Assembly: GCF_023035815.1 (NCBI RefSeq)
Contig: NZ_CP073164.1
Coordinates: 92,948 to 156,947, forward strand
Direction of reading: 5' to 3'
DNA length: 64,000 bases
DNA from: Borrelia parkeri
GTDB lineage: Bacteria; Spirochaetota; Spirochaetia; Borreliales; Borreliaceae
A program made the translations under genes and the position numbers. Positions within the stretch are counted from its first letter, which is position 1. Every line of letters starts with the position of its first letter. Below, in pieces: positions 1 to 9,599 of the stretch. Under the pieces are notes generated by a model. The model was not told the origin of the DNA, ran no database searches, and saw nothing but the letters and a program-made list of their open reading frames with translations.

Positions 1-615
1 TTGTTTATTAGAATTTTCATTCTTATGAGCCTTATTTGTCACTGCTTTTTTACCACCATTATCTGGTTTCTTAGCAGCGGGCTTAACAGGACTTTGAACC
101 TCTTCTTTAGTTACACTGTTAGTTACACTAACGGTTTGTGATGATACTTCTTGAGTAACAACTAAGGTCTCTGGAGCCTTTGATACTCTTTGGCTAGAAG
201 CTACAGTTTCAGTTTCAGATTCAGTTTGAGAACTAATAACTTCAGCTACAGTAGTTCCAGCAACTACAGAATCAACACCATCTGAACTTTGACTATCATC
301 TGAATCTTCTTCATCTGAAACTTCTTCTTGCTCTTCTTCTTTGTCTTCAGAACCTTCTTCTAGACTCTTTTCTTCACCTTCTAGAGCCTCTTTAACTCCA
401 GCAATTTCACCTTCTGTCACTTTAACACCAAAAACTTGTTTTTCCTTAAGAGGAACAACTTTATCAATAAGTGATTTCCCTACTTCTTGAAGAATACTCA
501 TCCCAGCTTGGGCACCCTCCGACTTTACCAAAGCATCTGCCAATAAACTTTCAGCAAGGTCACAACCAAATATTAATGTAGTTAAAAATAAAACAACAAT
601 ATGATTTTTTTTCAT
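1..615 (-). CDS. Acidic surface lipoprotein, 3' end outside the window
   Basis: The frame is open from an ATG at 613-615 to the window edge, so at least 205 codons are present and the C-terminus is missing. The N-terminus is a lipoprotein signal peptide with lipobox LIFGC (Cys 18). About 50 ordinary residues follow, then a very acidic Glu/Asp/Ser stretch (roughly residues 75-105), then a Ser/Thr/Val-rich stretch, and Lys/Pro/Ala-rich sequence near the edge. This looks like a surface-tethered protein with a flexible acidic linker. I do not recognise the family. The low-complexity body could simply be a long tether for a C-terminal domain that lies outside the window. Confidence 0.8.
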   Translation of the reverse strand, partial: MKKNHIVVLFLTTLIFGCDLAESLLADALVKSEGAQAGMSILQEVGKSLIDKVVPLKEKQVFGVKVTEGEIAGVKEALEGEEKSLEEGSEDKEEEQEEVSDEEDSDDSQSSDGVDSVVAGTTVAEVISSQTESETETVASSQRVSKAPETLVVTQEVSSQTVSVTNSVTKEEVQSPVKPAAKKPDNGGKKAVTNKAHKNENSNKQ

Positions 616-792
616 AATCTTCTCTTATCCTTATCTCCTTAAGAAATATTTAAAAATATTTTAAATCATAAAATATGAATAAATTAACATATAATATATA
701 GCAAAAAGTTAAAATTTTTATTTAAAAGATAAGGTTAATGCACTAAAAATTAAATGAAAATAAAATTTTAATTTTATTAATGTAATTATTAA

Positions 793-1452
793 TTAATGTA
801 AAATATCAAATCTACTATCAGATAAAAAGTTACTAGTCTCAATACTATATTCAACATCATCATGAGAGATTAAAGTAATTTTTAATTTTGCTTGCTCACG
901 TAAAACCCTAAATAGGGCCTCATTAAATGCAATAGTTAAATCATTAACCACCTTAACTGGATATTTACCCAAATATTTTTGATCTACACCTTTATTACAA
1001 ATAATACTAAAACATGGCTCATCTGATGAATTAAACTCTGGTTTAGTTATCTTATCTTTATATATAGCATCAACTCCATCAAAGACTACATTTTTAAATT
1101 TCATTAAGCGTCCTTTATCAACTACCTGAAGACGTAGAGTAAAAGATGGATGAGAAGCAACTATTTTTTCTCTCTCTGAATCTTGCAAAGACTTAAAATC
1201 GGAAGAGTCCTCATTAACATACGACTCTCTAAAAAAAATACTCTTGATGCTATGAAAACCAAACTCTTTAAAACAAGTATTCTCCCTTATCATACTAGTA
1301 TATGGATTTGAAAAATAGTGTTCTCTTGTTGCAAATATTCTATTTGAAACTAAACCGCTTAAGTATATGGTAAAAAAGAGCATGAAAAACACACAAAAAC
1401 ATATAAGCAAGAAAATATATATTTTAAATAAAAATGACCTAATCTTATCCAT
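793..1452 (-). CDS. Membrane-anchored hypothetical protein
   Basis: The start at 1452 (MDKIRSFLFK) is chosen because GAGGAG sits at the right distance before it; the frame also runs upstream to 1491 without such a site. The 219-residue protein has one N-terminal hydrophobic segment (about residues 9-33, many Phe and Ile) and then a soluble, presumably periplasmic or surface domain with Lys-rich and hydrophobic alternation. There is no lipobox. It lies 48 bases downstream of the lipoprotein gene at 1501-2052 on the same strand, so the two are probably co-transcribed and may act together. The family is not recognised. Confidence 0.7.
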   Translation of the reverse strand: MDKIRSFLFKIYIFLLICFCVFFMLFFTIYLSGLVSNRIFATREHYFSNPYTSMIRENTCFKEFGFHSIKSIFFRESYVNEDSSDFKSLQDSEREKIVASHPSFTLRLQVVDKGRLMKFKNVVFDGVDAIYKDKITKPEFNSSDEPCFSIICNKGVDQKYLGKYPVKVVNDLTIAFNEALFRVLREQAKLKITLISHDDVEYSIETSNFLSDSRFDILH

Positions 1453-1500
1453 TCTATTCTCCTCAAAACATATTTTACTAACAAATGCCAAACAAAAACT

Positions 1501-2052
1501 TTAAAGGGGTTCAAACTTATCAACAAGATCAAAAAACTTCTGAGCACTACTTACACTGCTATTAAAAGAAAAATTATTCTTAACACCACTCTTGCGCTCA
1601 ATACACTCAACATCAAGTTTAAGACCTTCAGTTTTTGCAAATTCTAACAATTTTAAACGTTCCATCAACCCAGGATTTAAGTAAATCCAACATCCCGTTA
1701 GTTCAATTGAATCATCAAAAGGCAAAACATACTGTTCTCCATCGATTTTCAACCGATCATCATAAGATAACAATACCTCTTTAAGATCAAGTTCAATACC
1801 ATTAAAAGAAACCTTTAAAAGATTAAGGGCCTTATTAGTTTTAATATTAAAATCCAAAACAAAATATTTATTATTATCCTTTTTACTCCTATTAGGATAA
1901 TCCATATAAACAAACCCTGAATCATTTTTTAAAATCATCTTCGTATGAAGTGTACCTTCACTGACATTATGCAAAACCTCAACCGTTTCTGAAGATGAAG
2001 ATGAACAGCCAAAAATTAAAAATGTTAAGATAAAAATAATATTTAATAACAT
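1501..2052 (-). CDS. Hypothetical lipoprotein
   Basis: The 183-residue product starts with a short lipoprotein signal peptide ending FLIFGC (Cys 16), followed by a five-Ser run typical of a lipidated N-terminus. The rest looks like a compact mainly beta domain (alternating hydrophobic residues, GIELDLKEVLL, ELTGCWIYL) with two internal Cys at about residues 121 and 149. The ribosome binding site is weak (TTGAGAAAT before the ATG). It is the first gene of a likely two-gene minus-strand unit with the membrane-anchored gene at 793-1452. The family is not recognised. Confidence 0.7.
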   Translation of the reverse strand: MLLNIIFILTFLIFGCSSSSSETVEVLHNVSEGTLHTKMILKNDSGFVYMDYPNRSKKDNNKYFVLDFNIKTNKALNLLKVSFNGIELDLKEVLLSYDDRLKIDGEQYVLPFDDSIELTGCWIYLNPGLMERLKLLEFAKTEGLKLDVECIERKSGVKNNFSFNSSVSSAQKFFDLVDKFEPL

Positions 2053-2344
2053 AATTTCTCAATACTAATTATATTGCATTACTAAAATTTCTACAACATT
2101 TGTATGCCGATTATGTACTCATGAGCACAAAATAACAATAAAATAACAATTTGTATAAATCAACACTCAAATATTAAATTGTACTTAGTTTAATATTAAA
2201 CTAATAATAAAGATGATAAAATTACAAACTTATGAGATAATAAAAACCTATGCAAAAATGCAACACAAAAAATTCTAACCTAAGTCTACTCAAAAGAATA
2301 GACGGTATGAATTAACTTAGAGATAAATTAAGGAGAAATATTTT

Positions 2345-3160
2345 ATGTATAAAAAAATCTTACTATTAATGCCCACATTGATACTTTGCTTACAATGCGA
2401 TAATGAAAAGACAATAAGTGCCAAACAAAACCAAGAACAAGTTAGGCAACGCATCATTAAACGTAATTCTTATTTAAGCCAATTGAATAACAATGGAGAT
2501 AACAAACCTGGGGATCTTATAAATCTGTCCTCAAGAAAAGAATTCAAAGAACCATATGCAATGCTAGAAGGAATCACACCCATTACAGTACCTACAAATT
2601 ATGGATTACAAAACCTAAGAGTATTATGGACAAAAAACAAAGCCATAAGCATTAAAGGATTAGATCAAAAACCCATAAAATCACTTGAAAACAAACTTAG
2701 GTATTCCTATTCAATATCACCTATTAAAAGTGAAGGAAAATTTAGTGGGTACATTAAGCCTGTTATACTATTTGAAACAATCCAGTATAATGGTGAGGAT
2801 ATTGAAGTTACAAATTTCTATCTAGATGATGATCCTCAATTGGATTTCAATACAAGAATACAGGAAACATTCATCGTGCTAACAACAATAATTGCCACAC
2901 CATACAAAACAGAACTCTCAAAAGAAGCTGGATATGATAAAGCAAATCCTTTCTGGGTAGCATATAAAAATAGAGAAGTAATAACGGCTCTCACGCAATC
3001 TCAATACATCAAAGCTACAATAACAGTCAATAATAAGACAAAAAATACTATTACTGATTATAAAATACTACTTGATAGCACATACTTTGTTCAGTTAATT
3101 CAAGAAACACTTAACAAATATCCAAAAATTAAAACTGTTGCGCCTGCTTTCAGGCTATAA
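2345..3160 (+). CDS. Lipoprotein, possibly S2/P23-like
   Basis: The 271-residue product begins with a signal peptide and lipobox LCLQC (Cys 18). AAGGAGAAATATTTT precedes the ATG, so the start is secure. After a polar linker (about residues 19-65) comes a single soluble domain of about 200 residues with motifs such as YGLQNLRVLWTKNKAIS and PFWVAYKNRE. The general architecture and these motifs remind me of the Borrelia S2/P23 lipoprotein group, but I cannot confirm this without a profile search. It faces the divergent minus-strand lipoprotein pair across about 290 bases. Confidence 0.75.
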   Translation: MYKKILLLMPTLILCLQCDNEKTISAKQNQEQVRQRIIKRNSYLSQLNNNGDNKPGDLINLSSRKEFKEPYAMLEGITPITVPTNYGLQNLRVLWTKNKAISIKGLDQKPIKSLENKLRYSYSISPIKSEGKFSGYIKPVILFETIQYNGEDIEVTNFYLDDDPQLDFNTRIQETFIVLTTIIATPYKTELSKEAGYDKANPFWVAYKNREVITALTQSQYIKATITVNNKTKNTITDYKILLDSTYFVQLIQETLNKYPKIKTVAPAFRL

Positions 3161-3357
3161 TGGGGTTCCTAATGGGTTTTAATAAAGAATTTAAAATTAA
3201 AAATACAAAAATTCTACACTATAGATTAATAAACTACAGTGTAGGATCTTGTATCATAACAACGCTAGCTCAGCAATTAAGCAAAGCTGCCACTCAAATA
3301 TCCTATGATATAGCTAACGACCTAAACAAATTAAGTCTACAAGCATTAATGCATTAA
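3160..3357 (+). CDS. Small ORF of doubtful status
   Basis: A 65-codon frame overlaps the stop codon of the preceding lipoprotein gene (TAATG). The second half (ITTLAQQLSKAATQISYDIA and following) has an amphipathic, protein-like composition, while the first half is Lys/Asn-rich and looks random. No convincing ribosome binding site precedes either ATG (3160 or 3172), although translational coupling is possible. It may be the fossil C-terminal end of a lost gene. Confidence 0.25.
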   Translation: MGFLMGFNKEFKIKNTKILHYRLINYSVGSCIITTLAQQLSKAATQISYDIANDLNKLSLQALMH

Positions 3358-3997
3358 CAAAATATGCATATAGTTATGTATATATATTAAACATATTACA
3401 AATAAAAATTTCCAAACAAGACACATGCATTTAAATTGGTGCAATTTAAGCAAAATTAATGTTTAAACTGCCAATGTTGTAACTTAAGACTATTACCTAT
3501 TCTTTAAGTACTTAGGTTTTTTTGGTTCACAAAATGTGAAAGAAAGATAATAATAACAAAGCTAGAATAAAATTAACGCCACAACATTCTCCTTAAACAT
3601 GCATTGCCTTATTTGTTATTAATAATAAACATATGTCAATATCTAAATAGAGCAAGTATTATTTTTAAAAAATTGCAAAATATAAATTAAGCTTCAATAA
3701 AAATTGATAACAGCTTTTAAAAGTCTATATCTACTTAAATAAATTACAAATTAATATATAACTTAAGATATACTTAAATATAGACAAATACAGGCTTAAA
3801 AAACAAGACAGAACTCTTAGACTGGCTACTACAACTATAAACAAAACATCTTAAATTATTTACGCAAGCCTATTTATTAATTAATATGCTATATTAATAT
3901 GGAATACACTTGTGCTTTTCAATCAAAAATGATAACATGATTATAAATCAATTACATTATCGTGTTAAATACAACTCGATAAGAAGGAGAATGTTTA
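3358..3997. other. Non-coding AT-rich spacer
   Basis: This 640-base interval has no open frame with a ribosome binding site on either strand and no hairpin strong enough to call. The last 40 bases form the leader of the lipoprotein gene at 3998. Confidence 0.5.
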
Positions 3998-4450
3998 ATG
4001 AAAAAAATTATTTCATGTGCTATGGTAGCATTATTCACTTTATTAAGCTGTGGCCCAAAAGAATGTCCTGAACCAGTAAAACTCGGAACAGGAACAGGTG
4101 ATAAATACATAAAAGTTATTCAAGATCACTCAAAGATAACAGCTCTTGCTAAGAACTTTAACGATATTAAGGCTCTCTTAGCTGCAGAAACAACAGCTAA
4201 ACCTTATCAAGAGGCTAAGTTAGGCGCTGCATTTACAGCTATTGGTAGTGATAATGAAGAAAAATTCTTAAAAGCATTGGCTGCAAAAAAATCAATCGAA
4301 ATTGCTAAAAAGAATACAGGTGCAAATCAAACTGAAATCGGCAATGAATGGAACGAAATACTTAAAAGTATAGGTTTCGCAGAAGGTGATGCTACTAAAG
4401 ACGGTAGTTTTGCAAATATTCTTAAGAAATTCCAAGATGCCTTATCATAA
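3998..4450 (+). CDS. Small helical lipoprotein
   Basis: The 150-residue product has a signal peptide with lipobox LLSC (Cys 18) and AAGGAGAATGTTTA before the ATG. The mature part is Ala/Lys-rich and predicted helical (KALAAKKSIEIAKKNTG, ILKKFQDALS), with two further Cys near the start or lipid site (GPKECPEP). It resembles the small helical surface lipoproteins that relapsing-fever Borrelia carry on the megaplasmid (for example Alp or FhbA). I cannot tell from memory whether it is either of them. It stands alone as a single-gene unit ended by a strong hairpin at 4535-4565. Confidence 0.75.
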   Translation: MKKIISCAMVALFTLLSCGPKECPEPVKLGTGTGDKYIKVIQDHSKITALAKNFNDIKALLAAETTAKPYQEAKLGAAFTAIGSDNEEKFLKALAAKKSIEIAKKNTGANQTEIGNEWNEILKSIGFAEGDATKDGSFANILKKFQDALS

Positions 4451-4534
4451 AAAATTTTAAGGTTTTTAAGGATTAGTCATAGTCATTTCAAATTTTGAAA
4501 TTGACAAGACTGGTACAAAAATTTCAAAGAGATT

Positions 4535-4565
4535 AAAATGAATGCGCTTTAAGCGCATTCATTTT
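4535..4565 (+). terminator. Intrinsic terminator of the 3998 lipoprotein gene
   Basis: Two perfect 15-base arms (AAAATGAATGCGCTT and its complement) around a one-base centre are followed by a T-rich run. The stem has a GCGC core. Confidence 0.85.
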
Positions 4566-4728
4566 TTATATTTATTATCATATGTAACTTAAATTAGTAA
4601 TATCTCTTAAAAAAATCTCTTAATAAAAACATATAAACTTCAATGATTAACAACCATGCTAATCACAATTAAATCATAGCGAGATTCACAAATAATTAAT
4701 AACTTTAATGCAAAGTTTACTTCAAAAA

Positions 4729-4770
4729 CACTAAACAAAACATTTAAAGCCTTAATATTTTTGTTTAGTG
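4729..4770 (-). terminator. Likely terminator of the 4800-5726 gene
   Basis: Twelve-base perfect arms (CACTAAACAAAA and its complement) enclose an 18-base loop. Read on the minus strand the stem is followed by TTTTTGAA. The loop is long, so efficiency is uncertain. Confidence 0.5.
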
Positions 4771-4799
4771 CCTTAACTACTTAATAAAAAAACTAATTA

Positions 4800-5726
4800 T
4801 CATTTTACAGATCTTAAAATAGCATCCTTATTCTCATCAAGGAAATCCTTTAACTGATTTACAGTAATCAAATTCTTTAACACATTAATATAACCTACAG
4901 ACATCTTAATAACTTCAAGCTTCTGTATTACAGTTGAATCATTTTGACTGTAATCCTGCTCACCTTCATTTCTAAATACCAACTTAGCATCAGAACTATC
5001 GTATTTAATTTCACCTGGCAAAAATAATTTATCATAGTTCTCAGACTTAGTTGCAAAATTTAATTTTAATGCATAAGAATTTTTATCATCAATGTGAATC
5101 ATCTTATCTTTTTGCTCTAAAGCCTGCTCTAAAATACTTAAATGATCAAAATTTATCTCTAAATTAATATCTTCTCCAAGATTAGTTTTAAATCCTAAAA
5201 GTATAATCAATAAATGTCTGGGTTGGAATCCCCTTTTTTTCATTTCATTTAAAATCTCAGGAAAATAATCTGTGCCTAAAATTTTCTTAACAGGATCTGT
5301 AACTAAAAGACTTATACTTTTTAATTTTGCATCTTTTATCTTTTCCACAATTTGATTTTTTTGACCACCGGGCTTTATTTGTCCATCTTGAACATTGTGG
5401 ATAAATTTTACTTTAAAAAAACTAAAATCTATATCCAAATTATCAAAAGGACTTGATAATTTTGCTATATCAAATGAAATAACGGGAAGTTTTAACTCAT
5501 CAATTATACCTTCTGACTTTTCATTTTTCATATTCTTAAAAACATCACCGTCTACTTTCTTTAAATGAATATATCCAAACTTATCTTTGAAAACCTCTGA
5601 CATTTCTTCTTGATCATTTTGCAAATTTAAAGTTCTATCTTGCCACATAGCCTTCAAGCTTGTAAAATAACCTTGAACACAAAAAAAGAACACAACAACT
5701 AGTAAAATAATAAATTTTCTACTCAT
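4800..5726 (-). CDS. Hypothetical exported or membrane-anchored protein
   Basis: The 308-residue protein starts with a hydrophobic segment (about residues 5-22) that could be an uncleaved anchor or a signal peptide; there is no proper lipobox. GGGAGAAG precedes the ATG. The remainder is soluble, with repeated beta-like stretches (LKLPVISFDIAKL, INLEINFDHLSIL, SYALKLNFATKS) and a short helical C-terminus (QLKDFLDENKDAILRSV). It is a monocistronic unit with its own hairpin at 4729-4770. The family is not recognised. Confidence 0.7.
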   Translation of the reverse strand: MSRKFIILLVVVFFFCVQGYFTSLKAMWQDRTLNLQNDQEEMSEVFKDKFGYIHLKKVDGDVFKNMKNEKSEGIIDELKLPVISFDIAKLSSPFDNLDIDFSFFKVKFIHNVQDGQIKPGGQKNQIVEKIKDAKLKSISLLVTDPVKKILGTDYFPEILNEMKKRGFQPRHLLIILLGFKTNLGEDINLEINFDHLSILEQALEQKDKMIHIDDKNSYALKLNFATKSENYDKLFLPGEIKYDSSDAKLVFRNEGEQDYSQNDSTVIQKLEVIKMSVGYINVLKNLITVNQLKDFLDENKDAILRSVK

Positions 5727-6127
5727 TAAACTTCTCCCACCTCATATATTAAATAATAACAACTATATTATTACATATATATATAGCACATAAATAGATG
5801 CAATATACTAAACTACACACATTAATGTACTTAAAACTATCTGGGATCATTTTAGCTATAAAGATATAAACCTTTATAAATTAATTAAATAATTATTCAT
5901 TATATAGAACCATGAAATTTTAAAGAAATACATCTAACAAGAATACAACTTTAATTTTAAGAAAAATATGTGTATATAAAACAAACTGAACTATAATTTT
6001 TAAAAAAGTCACACTTTCAATGATTATCCCATTAAAGTGAACTTGAAAAATTACGTAAGCTACGGTTTTGAAACTGTGGCTTTTAATTTACACTTTCCAT
6101 ACTTATTTATACTCAAATCCAATAATC
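5727..6127. other. Non-coding spacer before the phage remnant
   Basis: There is no supported gene in these 401 bases. They hold the leader of the 4800-5726 gene on one side and, on the other, a hairpin at 6057-6082 downstream of the terminase gene. This is the left boundary of the cp32-like remnant. Confidence 0.5.
6057..6082 (-). terminator. Hairpin downstream of the terminase gene
   Basis: Arms AAGCTACGGTTT and AAACTGTGGCTT pair over 12 positions with two G-T type pairs and a two-base loop. T-rich sequence lies on both sides, so it may work in both directions. It lies 46 bases past the terminase stop. Confidence 0.45.
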
Positions 6128-7486
6128 TTAAAGATATCTGCTCTTGGTAAAATGTTTAAGTCTATCTTTATATTCAAGGCTTAAGAGTAAATAACAAGCA
6201 CTCAAAGCATCAAGAGCATCATCTCTGCCTTTAAAAGCACCACTATAGCTATAAATATCATTTATAACATTTTTATCCGTAATTTTTAAAAACTCTATCT
6301 TGCGAGCATTAAATAAGGGTATTAGAGTACATATTCGCACAAACTTATTACTTAAAGGTTTAACTGCTGATATTTTAAAATAATGACTAATGTTCTGTCT
6401 AATAGATATCATAATTTTTGTTAAAAATCCATGCCCATCAGTACTATCTCGATCTTCAATATAAAGCGTATTAATATTAAAGTTTTCTGCCAAAACACTA
6501 ATTGCATTAAGAATCGACCCATCACTTATAGGTTTTCTATCCTGATAAACATAAGCATAATACTTACAACCCATTCTCTCAAGCACACAAATAGCAGTAT
6601 TGTCCATACCAACAGAAAATGCGGGATCAACATACATGATTGGACTTTTAAATGTATAATCTTCATTTAAAAGAACTTCATTAAAACACGAATCAGCACT
6701 AGCAGTCCATTCTCCTAAGAGTACTCGGGCCTTGTACGCAGATAAATTTTTATAAATCATTTCCTGTGTTTCAATAAAATCTTTCGAATTTAAAGGATTA
6801 TCATAAATACTAAAATTATATGTCCTATATACATCGCATCTATCAATATAATCGGTCTTAAAATAATGCGCAGGATTATCAGGATTAGTATCAAAAATAA
6901 TGATGGCTGGTTTTTGTCTAAGCCTTTTCATTATCTCAAGCAAAGTCTCTTTATGCATTAAGGTCGCCTCATTGACATATACCAAAGAAGAATTACTACC
7001 CCTAATCTTAAAGAAAGAATCACTATTTTTCCCACCATAAACATTAAGTGTCAAACCCGAAATGGTGCATGAAACATTGCGAGAAACCTTTAAATCATAC
7101 TCTACATTTAAAAGATTACATATTTTCTCTATCTGTTTAAGCGTATTGGTAAGCAATGTACCAATTGAACTTCCAACAATAAAATTATTAGTATCTTTAT
7201 GATAATAATGTTTATTTTGAATCAAAAACTTAACCAGCAAATACGATGCTAAAAATGTTTTGCCACTAGATATTCCACCATTAAATATTATTTTAGAGCA
7301 AAAATTATTATTTATATCCTCCACTATACTTCTCTGTTTAAGAGTTAAATACTTCTCTTCAAACGAGTTAAAATCAATTTCTCGTTTTTTATTTTGTGAA
7401 AAAGTGGCAATATTAATATTAAATTTTTGTTTAAATTTTTTTTGCAATTTAATAAAAACTGATAAATCATTTAACTCCAAAATCAC
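6128..7486 (-). CDS. Phage terminase large subunit (cp32 / PBSX type)
   Basis: The 452-residue protein is the ATP-driven DNA packaging motor of a tailed phage. Visible motifs are a Walker A (FNGGISSGKTFLASYL, about residues 68-83), a Walker B-like segment with catalytic Glu (SLVYVNEATL, about 167-176), a DTNPDNP motif, and a C-terminal nuclease domain with three acidic clusters (YVDPAFSVGMDNT, YIEDRDSTDGHG, KGRDDALDALS). It is close to full family length and appears intact. Its ATG overlaps the stop of the upstream gene by four bases (translational coupling). In cp32 phages the portal gene follows terminase; here a spacer follows instead. Confidence 0.9.
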   Translation of the reverse strand: MILELNDLSVFIKLQKKFKQKFNINIATFSQNKKREIDFNSFEEKYLTLKQRSIVEDINNNFCSKIIFNGGISSGKTFLASYLLVKFLIQNKHYYHKDTNNFIVGSSIGTLLTNTLKQIEKICNLLNVEYDLKVSRNVSCTISGLTLNVYGGKNSDSFFKIRGSNSSLVYVNEATLMHKETLLEIMKRLRQKPAIIIFDTNPDNPAHYFKTDYIDRCDVYRTYNFSIYDNPLNSKDFIETQEMIYKNLSAYKARVLLGEWTASADSCFNEVLLNEDYTFKSPIMYVDPAFSVGMDNTAICVLERMGCKYYAYVYQDRKPISDGSILNAISVLAENFNINTLYIEDRDSTDGHGFLTKIMISIRQNISHYFKISAVKPLSNKFVRICTLIPLFNARKIEFLKITDKNVINDIYSYSGAFKGRDDALDALSACYLLLSLEYKDRLKHFTKSRYL

Positions 7487-8040
7487 CCCAACTTCAAACC
7501 TTTATCAAAAATCTCTTTTAATTTAATCAAACACTCATAATCTTCTCTCATATCATTTAAAATAAGCTCTCTAGATATACGATCCCTCTTATAAATCTTT
7601 TGCCTTAAATCTAATTTAAGTTTTTTACATAAAATTTTATCATCACTATTACTTATTTCCCTCTCTAAATTTAAAATTTCTTCATTAACATCAATTAATT
7701 TTTTAAAAGCAGATCTCAGAGTAAGTTTTTTATACTTAAAATGAGAACTTACGTAAGAATTGGCAATGCTATAAAACGATTTATAAAAACTGTCACGCTC
7801 TCCTTCAAGTCTATAAGCTTCACATGTTGCATCTCTGGCAAGGGTATCCACATCAACATCACTAGAAGACACAGAAGAAGTCTCAGTATTGCCTAGACCA
7901 CTTGCAATCTCACCTAAAATATTAAGTTTAACTTTTAAAACGGTAGACTCACTAACATCCAAAACTTTTGCAATATCAGCCGTACTTAAATTTGACTTGA
8001 ATAAAATATTATATTTTACTTCTCTATTTTTAAATGTCAT
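7483..8040 (-). CDS. Terminase small subunit-like protein (DUF603 type)
   Basis: The 185-residue protein has an N-terminal helix-turn-helix (about residues 15-40, LSTADIAKVLDVSESTVLKV), a Ser/Asp/Val linker, and a long coiled-coil, Lys/Glu-rich C-terminal half. This is the layout of the Borrelia cp32 protein that sits directly before terminase large subunit and is thought to recognise packaging DNA. No clear ribosome binding site precedes the ATG at 8040. The coupled four-base overlap with the large subunit supports a shared role. Confidence 0.75.
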   Translation of the reverse strand: MTFKNREVKYNILFKSNLSTADIAKVLDVSESTVLKVKLNILGEIASGLGNTETSSVSSSDVDVDTLARDATCEAYRLEGERDSFYKSFYSIANSYVSSHFKYKKLTLRSAFKKLIDVNEEILNLEREISNSDDKILCKKLKLDLRQKIYKRDRISRELILNDMREDYECLIKLKEIFDKGLKLG

Positions 8041-8179
8041 TTAAATAAATTGTAAACAAGTTTTTACAAAAATACAAGATTGAATACAATTCAAATTAAA
8101 TAAAATTCTTAAAAATTTCTTACAAAAAAATTTATTATTAAGTAAATTATTGTGACACGAATTTTGATATATACAAAAT

Positions 8180-8203
8180 AGATATTGGTTCTAACCAATA
8201 TCT
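8180..8203. repeat. Inverted repeat, 11-base perfect arms
   Basis: AGATATTGGTT and its complement flank a two-base centre, just before AAGGAG at 8210-8215. It has the form of an operator for a dimeric repressor, but the gene that should follow is missing. Confidence 0.6.
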
Positions 8204-8429
8204 ACAAAAAAGGAGAAAAGTATAATTAAAAAATTAATTCAAATTAAGCCTCATTTCCAAAACTATAAACCCTAATATTAGTTATAATCCTAACATAAAA
8301 GACAGGTTTAAAATAGAGAAATTAACAATAAATTTTATATCAACTACATATTAACAGATATCACACTTTTGATTTAAAATAAAATATAAAAATTAACAAA
8401 ATACTTCGAATTTCCATCATAAATATGAT

Positions 8430-8466
8430 ATTCTCAAATAGGGGCTTAAAGCCCCTATTTGAGAAT
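8430..8466. terminator. Long perfect hairpin, 18-base arms
   Basis: ATTCTCAAATAGGGGCTT and its exact complement surround a single base. The core CAAATAGGGGCTT recurs in the hairpin at 12441-12468, so the maintenance cassette is bracketed by related hairpins. A strong bidirectional terminator is the simplest reading, although no long T tract follows. Confidence 0.55.
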
Positions 8467-8500
8467 CCATGAAAAAATACTATTATTGGTATACCAAAAA

Positions 8501-8550
8501 TAAAGGGTTTACTAGAAACTCTGGTCTCAAAGTCCCTAATAAACCCTTTA
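8501..8550. repeat. Inverted repeat with 28-base loop
   Basis: TAAAGGGTTTA (8501-8511) and TAAACCCTTTA (8540-8550) are exact complements. Function is unknown; it could be an RNA stem or part of an origin. Confidence 0.5.
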
Positions 8551-8996
8551 AGGTAACAGGTCCTTATATTAAGAGTGACACATTGCATGTCAATCTGTAC
8601 TAACTATAATATATAACAATTTCAAACATTTTGCAAATATTTTTTAAAGTTTTTTTTGAAAAAAATAAAAAATAAAACAAAAAATTGGTTATACTGAAAG
8701 CTCTCCTCAACTCATTTACTTCAAAAACCAATTATATATCATAATATATCATAAATAAACACTTGATTATTTTTAAATAAACTTCAAAAAGTTAATACAA
8801 AAACATTAAAATGTTAACTCTAACATCTATGCCTTAAAATATATCTTAAAATAAGTGTTCTAAAATAAATATTTCAACATCAAAACTTTTTGATATTACA
8901 TGCTAGGTTCATTCCTAAAACCTTTGACCTCCCCATATCATTAAATTATTTGCAAAAAATCTTTAGAAATAAATCCAACACCATAAATCTACTGCT

Positions 8997-9542
8997 CTAT
9001 TTTTTCCCCTTCTTTGAAGACTCAAACTGTTTTTTTATTTTTGCTAAAAACTCTTTTTCATCCGAAAAAACTTTCTCCAAAAGAAAACTTGTAAGCTTGG
9101 AATTACCTTTATAAAATGCATAGGCATCCGGACATTTAAGCTGAAACCTTAAAGGTCTTAACGGATTTTGTTTAGATTTTTTTATATTAACACCTTCTTT
9201 ATTTCTTAACAAAAACATAGTTCCATTAATCCCATTGTTAATAACATACTTTTCTTCCACAATTCCCTCTTCAATCGCAGTAGCTATCTTTAAATATTTA
9301 TAAGTTTGAGTTCTTGCAAGTCTGTAATCTTTGGCAAAATCATCAAAATTGGCATAATTATCAAGTTTGTAATACTCATTATCTTTAATCTCTTTTAAAA
9401 CCTTCATTGCCTCAATTTTACAAAAAATCTCTTTTTGAAAATTAATCTTTAATCTTTCTTTAAGCTTGTTATAGTGAATAGATATCTGTTCTTCAGGTGT
9501 AATCTCTTTAGCTAAATTCCTCTTATTAACCTCTATGCCCAT
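8997..9542 (-). CDS. Plasmid partition protein, PF49 family
   Basis: The start at 9542 (MGIEVNKRN) is preferred because GGAGGGTTAGAA precedes it; the frame extends ten codons further upstream without such a site. The 181-residue protein is Lys/Glu-rich with a helical N-terminal half and a central segment (NFDDFAKDYRLARTQTYKYL) typical of the Borrelia PF49 partition family. It is the last gene of the maintenance cassette, directly downstream of parA. In Borrelia PF49 works with ParA (PF32) in partition or replication of linear and circular plasmids. A ten-base palindrome lies just before it. Confidence 0.85.
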   Translation of the reverse strand: MGIEVNKRNLAKEITPEEQISIHYNKLKERLKINFQKEIFCKIEAMKVLKEIKDNEYYKLDNYANFDDFAKDYRLARTQTYKYLKIATAIEEGIVEEKYVINNGINGTMFLLRNKEGVNIKKSKQNPLRPLRFQLKCPDAYAFYKGNSKLTSFLLEKVFSDEKEFLAKIKKQFESSKKGKK

Positions 9543-9563
9543 TTCTAACCCTCCTTTGCTTTG

Positions 9564-9584
9564 TACGTACACTAAGTGTACGTA
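9564..9584. promoter_or_regulatory. Palindrome between parA and PF49, candidate parS or operator
   Basis: TACGTACACT and its exact complement flank a single A in the 57 bases between the parA stop and the chosen PF49 start. Its position inside a partition operon and its length fit a protein binding site for autoregulation or partition. No experimental equivalent is known to me. Confidence 0.5.
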
Positions 9585-9599
9585 AGTTATAACTTTAGC

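Larger units (their letters stand above)
8041..8996. other. 956-base non-coding region with several inverted repeats
   Basis: No supported gene is present. The interval sits between the terminase pair and the plasmid maintenance genes, where intact cp32 plasmids carry bdr/erp-type genes. It holds inverted repeats at 8180-8203, 8430-8466 and 8501-8550, the palindrome GGTATACC at 8488-8495, and a ribosome-binding-like AAGGAG at 8210-8215 with no start codon after it. Candidate uses are replication origin elements, terminators or remains of deleted genes. Confidence 0.5.
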